Source: Campylobacteraceae bacterium (lineage in GTDB: Bacteria > Campylobacterota > Campylobacteria > Campylobacterales > Sulfurovaceae). From it: a stretch of DNA of 44,291 bases. The stretch lies in NCBI GenBank assembly GCA_027056485.1, contig JALUKQ010000185.1, forward strand, positions 1 through 44,291. The letters are read 5' to 3'. Positions 40,179 to 44,291 of the stretch are shown piece after piece. A program made the translations under genes and the position numbers. Below the pieces are notes generated by a model. That model saw only the letters and a program-made list of their open reading frames with translations, did no database searches and was not told the origin of the DNA. Position 1 is the stretch's first letter; each line of letters opens with the position of its first letter.

Positions 40179-41237
40179 TTATATATCATCATTCTCTTTA
40201 ACATAAGAACCCAGTATTTTTATCAGTCCCTTATGCTTTTCAATAATTTGAGCTACCTCTTTATCATCTTTATGTCCACTAAACTCTATAAAGAAGACAG
40301 AAACCCCCTCAACAATGTGTGATTTAATTTTAGTCAAATTAATATTGAATTTCTCAAAATCATTTAAAAAAGAGACCAATGCACCTGGAGTATTTGGCAG
40401 ACGTACCAACATAGATGTTTTATCATCACCAGAAGGCAGATTATCAAAATTACTAACTATAAAAAATCTCGTTTTATTATCAGCACAATCTTCTATGTTT
40501 TCATAAAGTATTGGTAGATTATAAAGCTTTGCAGCCACATCAGCACAAATAGCTGCTGCACCCTCTTCACTCATGGCAAGTTTTGCAGCTTTTGCAGTTG
40601 ACTCTACAGGTATAAGTTCTACTTCATCTAGTCCAACATCCTGTAAAAAATTATGACACTGGTCAAAAGCAATATCTTTAGAGTAGATACGTTTAATCTC
40701 TTTAATCTCATTACAAGTAGTTGCTAAAGTATGATGTATCCCTACAAACACCTCTGCAATAATTTTTAAATCATAATCATTTAAACTGTTAATCGTATCA
40801 CTAACAATACCATTTGAAGAGTTTTCAATAGGAACCACACCAAACTTAGCTGTTCCACGACTTACCTCTCTAAATACACCCTTTATCGAACCTATAGGTA
40901 AGTAAGCACTCATGGCACCAAATTTACTCTCAGCAGCTTGATGTGTAAAACTGGCTTCAGGTCCAAGATAAGCAATTCCCTCTGGACGTTCAAGATTTCT
41001 AGCTACAGCAAACAGCTCTAAAAAAAGTGCATCAATGGCACCATCTGTTAACTTCCCAGAATTTTTAGCTTTTAAGCGATTTAAGATTGACTGTTCACGC
41101 TCTGGTCTATAGATAGGAGCACCTGTTGTATTTTTAAGCTCACCCACTTGATGAACATACTCCATTCTTTTGTTATAAAGTTCCAGTAAAGTATCGTCTA
41201 TGGTATCTATTTGAATTCGTAATTCATCAAGTGTCAT
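40179..41237 (-). CDS. pheA: Bifunctional chorismate mutase / prephenate dehydratase
   Basis: A 352-residue P-protein of phenylalanine synthesis, started at ATG 41237 after AAAGGAAA; the longer open frame runs into lysA and is not real. Residues 1-90 are the AroQ-type chorismate mutase (RIQIDTIDDTLLELYNKRM), about 95-270 the prephenate dehydratase (IAYLGPEASFTHQAA, VVPIENSSNG), and 275-350 an ACT domain with NTPGALVSFL. Where feedback-sensitive P-proteins have ESRP, this one has KSHI, so phenylalanine control may be altered. Confidence 0.94.
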   Translation of the reverse strand: MTLDELRIQIDTIDDTLLELYNKRMEYVHQVGELKNTTGAPIYRPEREQSILNRLKAKNSGKLTDGAIDALFLELFAVARNLERPEGIAYLGPEASFTHQAAESKFGAMSAYLPIGSIKGVFREVSRGTAKFGVVPIENSSNGIVSDTINSLNDYDLKIIAEVFVGIHHTLATTCNEIKEIKRIYSKDIAFDQCHNFLQDVGLDEVELIPVESTAKAAKLAMSEEGAAAICADVAAKLYNLPILYENIEDCADNKTRFFIVSNFDNLPSGDDKTSMLVRLPNTPGALVSFLNDFEKFNINLTKIKSHIVEGVSVFFIEFSGHKDDKEVAQIIEKHKGLIKILGSYVKENDDI

Positions 41238-41292
41238 TCTGTTTCCTTTTTTATTATTTAGGTAGAAAGATTGGTCTCTAACCCTACAGTTT

Positions 41293-42513
41293 TTATTCCT
41301 GCCAACTCGTATCGCAACACTCTTCAAGTCGTACTTGGTCTTCAAATGTCTCACGCTCTCTTATAAGATAATCTTTCCCATCTAAAATGGCTACCTCTGC
41401 TGCACGTCCACGTGTATTGTAGTTACTTGACATGGTAAAACCATATGCCCCTGCAGAATGAACCACTAAAATGTCATGATGGTCTAAAGGAGGAAGTGCT
41501 ACATCTTTGCCTAAGAAATCTCCACTTTCACAAACAGGACCTACCACATCGGCAGGAGTTTTTTTACCCTCTTTTTGAACAACTTCTATTTTATGATAAG
41601 CGTTATAAAGACTTGGACGCAACAAGTCATTCATGGCACCATCAACAATCACAAAACGTTTGTCACCATTGACCTTTTCATAAAGCACGGAGGTAAGAAA
41701 AATACCTGAGTTTGCCATCATGTAGCGTCCTGGTTCTGAAAGTATGGTAATATCTAAACCTTTTATTTGACTAATAATCGCTTTGGCATAGTCAGCAGGT
41801 GCGATGGTTTTTTCATCATCATAAACCACTCCTAATCCTCCACCTATATCAAAGAATTTAATCTCTATACCAATAGCATCTAAAGAACGAACCAAATCAG
41901 CTACTATACCACATGCTTCTGTAATAGGTGATAACTCGGTCAGTTGAGAACCAATATGAAAATGAATACCTACAGGGTTTAAATGGTCAGACTTTTTAGC
42001 ATAAATATACATACGCTTTGCTGCATCTAAACTTACACCAAATTTATTTTCATGCAGTCCAGTAGAAATGTAAGGGTGTGTTTTAGGGTCAACATTTGGA
42101 TTAACACGAATAGAGATACGTGCTTCTTTTCCTAGTTCTGATGCAATCATCTCAACCCGTTTCATCTCAGCTTCACTCTCAAGATTAATTAGCAAAATAT
42201 CCTCTTGCAGTGCTTCACGAATTTCAGAGTCTCTTTTACCTACACCTGAAAAAATAATACGATATTTTTTAACACCAGCTTTTAAAGCTCGACGAACTTC
42301 TCCAATACTGACACAATCAGCACCAGCACCTAAATTTGCCAGGTGACGAATAACAGCTAAATTAGAGTTAGACTTTACTGCATAAGCGACCAAAGATTTC
42401 TTACCTGCAAAGGCATCTTTCAACTCTTCATATCGGTTGGTAATAGTATTAAAATCATACAGATAAAGGGGTGTGTCATACTTTTTGACTAAAGTTGTTA
42501 TGTCTAAACTCAT
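41293..42513 (-). CDS. lysA: Diaminopimelate decarboxylase
   Basis: A 406-residue PLP enzyme that makes lysine from meso-diaminopimelate. The PLP lysine is in VAYAVKSNSN near residue 48. Other conserved parts are HFHIGSQLTE, FDIGGGLGV, EPGRYM and CESGDFL. Its start is 65 bases after the LptG-like gene ends. Confidence 0.95.
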   Translation of the reverse strand: MSLDITTLVKKYDTPLYLYDFNTITNRYEELKDAFAGKKSLVAYAVKSNSNLAVIRHLANLGAGADCVSIGEVRRALKAGVKKYRIIFSGVGKRDSEIREALQEDILLINLESEAEMKRVEMIASELGKEARISIRVNPNVDPKTHPYISTGLHENKFGVSLDAAKRMYIYAKKSDHLNPVGIHFHIGSQLTELSPITEACGIVADLVRSLDAIGIEIKFFDIGGGLGVVYDDEKTIAPADYAKAIISQIKGLDITILSEPGRYMMANSGIFLTSVLYEKVNGDKRFVIVDGAMNDLLRPSLYNAYHKIEVVQKEGKKTPADVVGPVCESGDFLGKDVALPPLDHHDILVVHSAGAYGFTMSSNYNTRGRAAEVAILDGKDYLIRERETFEDQVRLEECCDTSWQE

Positions 42514-42578
42514 AATAAATCGTTCCTAATTGTTATAATGGTCGCGATTTTATCTAAATTTTGGTTATAGGTTGGTGA

Positions 42579-43634
42579 TTAAATCTGTCGTCCTGATTTA
42601 GTAAAAATATATCCAGCATAAATAAAGAGAAGAACTATGGGTAAAACTATTGCCAACTCTGGTATAACAGTTCCATTCTCTCCTATACGTTGAAGTGCAA
42701 AAAGAATACCCCAAGTAAAGAGTGTTCCTCCCAATGCTTTCATACTTGTCGCAGAAATATTCATATAACGAGCATGAAAAGGAAAAGACAAAATAAGAAT
42801 AATAATTAAAGCTATTGAAAAAAGAGGAAGAGCAATTTTATTATATATATCTGCACGTAATACTTCTGTAGAGAGACCTTGATTTGTCAATAATCTTTTA
42901 GCTTCAATCGCTGCATCTAATGTTAACTCTTTACCATCATAGATAGATTTTAAAATTTTTGGTTGATAATCTTTCAATGTATGTAATCGAACGATTTTTT
43001 CAACTTTCAAATACTGATTACCTTTTTCATCAAGCACTTTTGTCTTTTTTAAAACATCAAATGCCACCCACTCATAAATGTTATACCATGCTTCTTTAGC
43101 TGTAAATGTTTCTATAACTTTATTATTTTTCATCTTAAAAATTGTTAAATCTTCTATTTTATAACGCTCAGGTATCAATGCTCCTATATAGACAAAACTA
43201 TCATCATATTTAAAAAACAAATCTTCAGTTTTACTTACTCCATATTGATTTTTATAGACCTTGTTTGCTGTATCATGTGCAGTTGCAAAAGAGGTAAAAT
43301 TTAGAGATAAAAAAAGTAAATATGTAGCTGTAGCTACAATAATAAAAGGAGTTAAAAGCTCTTTTCGTGTGAAACCTAAAGCATAAAAAGAGGAGAGCGT
43401 ATGATTTTTCACAAAAGAGATATAGGTCCAAATAGCCCCAAAAATTATGGACAAAGGATAGAGAAGGTTCAATGCCTCTTGCCACTTAGAAAAAGCATAT
43501 AAAATTTTAATATTAAAAGAGGTTAACGCAGAACCATTCATAAGATAATCAAGCCCTGCAAAAAGTCCTGTTAGACCCATAAGAATAATAAGCATATTTT
43601 TTACATAATGTAAAACAACATACTTAAAAAACAT
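42579..43634 (-). CDS. lptG: LptF/LptG-family LPS-export permease
   Basis: A 351-residue inner-membrane protein of the YjgP/YjgQ family, which with LptB and LptC extracts lipopolysaccharide from the inner membrane. Three hydrophobic segments near the N-terminus (about 14-30, 55-75 and 100-120) are followed by a periplasmic domain (about 125-265) and three more at the C-terminus (about 268-288, 302-318 and 325-345). LptF and LptG are hard to tell apart; the single copy beside pth is usual in this phylum. It starts 4 bases after pth ends. Confidence 0.85.
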   Translation of the reverse strand: MFFKYVVLHYVKNMLIILMGLTGLFAGLDYLMNGSALTSFNIKILYAFSKWQEALNLLYPLSIIFGAIWTYISFVKNHTLSSFYALGFTRKELLTPFIIVATATYLLFLSLNFTSFATAHDTANKVYKNQYGVSKTEDLFFKYDDSFVYIGALIPERYKIEDLTIFKMKNNKVIETFTAKEAWYNIYEWVAFDVLKKTKVLDEKGNQYLKVEKIVRLHTLKDYQPKILKSIYDGKELTLDAAIEAKRLLTNQGLSTEVLRADIYNKIALPLFSIALIIILILSFPFHARYMNISATSMKALGGTLFTWGILFALQRIGENGTVIPELAIVLPIVLLFIYAGYIFTKSGRQI

Positions 43635-43638
43635 CTAA

Positions 43639-44202
43639 CTAACCCTCAAATTTTTTTAATGAATGTTTAGACTTTACTTCATCAAGTGTTTTTGATGCTA
43701 ACTCTTTAATTGCAGAAGCTGTATGCTCTATCCACGGAGTCAAAACTTTATCTTCTTCCACTGCAAAGTCATGTAAAACATAATCTGCCACTTGACTTTT
43801 ATATTCAGGTTTTCCAACTCCCATACGTACTCTAGTATACTCTTTGCCTATCATAGCATCAATAGAGCGTAAACCATTATGTCCACCATGCCCACCTCCA
43901 TTTTTAAAACGGAGTGCAGAAAATGGCAAGTCAATATCATCATGAATAACAACAATATCTTCCAATTCAATTTTATAAAAATTTTTAACAGCTTGAACAC
44001 TCTTTCCTGAAATATTCATAAAAGTTGTGGGTTTTAAAAGTAAGAAATTTTGGGATTTAAAAAGTTCGCCATGAAAGGCATTTTTGGAGATATCTCTGGC
44101 TCCAAAGTCAGAGACAAGTTTGTCAATGACCTTGAAACCAATATTGTGTCGTGTATTTTCGTATTGTGTTCCTGGATTACCAAGTCCTACGATTAATAAC
44201 AT
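43639..44202 (-). CDS. pth: Peptidyl-tRNA hydrolase
   Basis: A 187-residue enzyme that rescues tRNA from prematurely released peptidyl-tRNA. Asn9 and His19 (GLGNPGTQYENTRHNIGF) and the Asp in IHDDIDLPF are the catalytic and substrate-binding residues. It lies 15 bases after rplY, the usual order. Confidence 0.96.
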   Translation of the reverse strand: MLLIVGLGNPGTQYENTRHNIGFKVIDKLVSDFGARDISKNAFHGELFKSQNFLLLKPTTFMNISGKSVQAVKNFYKIELEDIVVIHDDIDLPFSALRFKNGGGHGGHNGLRSIDAMIGKEYTRVRMGVGKPEYKSQVADYVLHDFAVEEDKVLTPWIEHTASAIKELASKTLDEVKSKHSLKKFEG

Positions 44203-44217
44203 AACTAAGAAAAAAGC

Positions 44218-44291
44218 TTACTTAGCTTTAATTACACCAACAACAGCAACATCTGTTCTGTCCATTAGTTTACAGTTCGCAGGTGCTTCCA
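44218..44291 (-). CDS. rplY: 50S ribosomal protein L25/Ctc, C-terminal fragment
   Basis: The last 24 codons of a gene that enters from the right edge, read from the reverse complement as EAPANCKLMDRTDVAVVGVI plus KAK and a stop. The ending matches the AVVGV-x-KA terminus of Campylobacter L25, and its position directly upstream of pth is conserved in the phylum. Confidence 0.8.
   Translation of the reverse strand, partial: EAPANCKLMDRTDVAVVGVIKAK

Noticed and set aside
41262-41290. Possible further GTAG-headed palindrome near the lysA stop
   Set aside because: Only short discontinuous pairing could be found, so it does not qualify as a REP-like hairpin.
41238-41354. N-terminal extension of PheA
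   Set aside because: It would overlap lysA by 62 bases and precedes a standard chorismate mutase start with its own ribosome-binding site at 41237.
1-44291. CRISPR array, tRNA, rRNA, transposase, integrase or attachment site
   Set aside because: No regularly spaced repeats, clover-leaf sequences or recombinase genes were recognised; the repeats present are REP-like or operator-like.

Overview
The window is chromosomal DNA from an AT-rich member of the Campylobacterota (Epsilonproteobacteria), most like a Sulfurovum-type chemolithoautotroph. Three observations point there. The right third keeps the gene order rplY-pth-lptG-lysA-pheA-hisC ... dxs and fdx-ndk-DUF177-rpmF-plsX-fabH known from Campylobacter. 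The membrane hydrogenase operon has the Wolinella/Helicobacter order hydABCDE. The flagellar genes fliF-fliG-fliH, which sit between hisC and dxs in Campylobacter jejuni, are absent here (hisC and dxs overlap by one base), which fits a non-flagellated lineage. The genus is an inference.

Left edge (1-2749): a truncated lipoprotein with two Ig-like domains running into an SGNH-like segment, two NlpC/P60 cell-wall hydrolases in opposite orientation, and a YehS-like DUF1456 gene. Positions 2753-10708 (minus strand) hold a molybdoenzyme operon: four-cluster ferredoxin subunit, NrfD membrane subunit, 1115-residue Tat-exported catalytic subunit, TorD-type chaperone, a polyferredoxin and two small unrecognised proteins. 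It looks like a polysulfide/thiosulfate/tetrathionate-reductase-type complex; the substrate cannot be read from sequence.

Positions 10996-32231 are a hydrogen-metabolism island. A canonical maturation protease lies on the plus strand. On the minus strand, a nickel permease-hypBCDE-hypX-hypA-DUF695/RraB operon provides nickel and the Fe(CN)2CO centre. A second operon encodes the membrane-bound uptake hydrogenase (hydA, hydB, hydC), the accessory genes hydD and hydE, an ABC-type ATPase plus TOPRIM-like pair, and hypF. A third unit encodes a TetR regulator followed by a cytoplasmic group-2-type [NiFe] hydrogenase. A 14-bp palindrome TGAATNNNNATTCA occurs twice in front of hydA, once (one mismatch) over the predicted -10 of the nickel permease-hyp operon and once on the ribosome-binding region of hypA, so the TetR protein may control the whole set.

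The main surprises are in this island. HydE is an intact HypF homologue that has lost the acylphosphatase signature and the HHxxH metal site. HydD is an intact protease homologue that has lost two of the three nickel-binding residues, while canonical copies of both enzymes are encoded nearby. The membrane hydrogenase small subunit has Asn in place of a proximal-cluster Cys. A defence-like ATPase/TOPRIM pair is translationally stitched between hydE and hypF. hypF itself carries two inverted copies of a REP-like palindrome within its reading frame.

Positions 32356-44291 (minus strand) are housekeeping genes: fatty-acid and phospholipid initiation (fabH, plsX), ribosomal protein L32, ndk, ferredoxin, metK, dxs, hisC, pheA, lysA, an LPS-export permease, pth, and the end of rplY. 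No tRNA, rRNA, CRISPR array, transposase or phage gene was seen, and no stretch over 300 bases lacks a gene.
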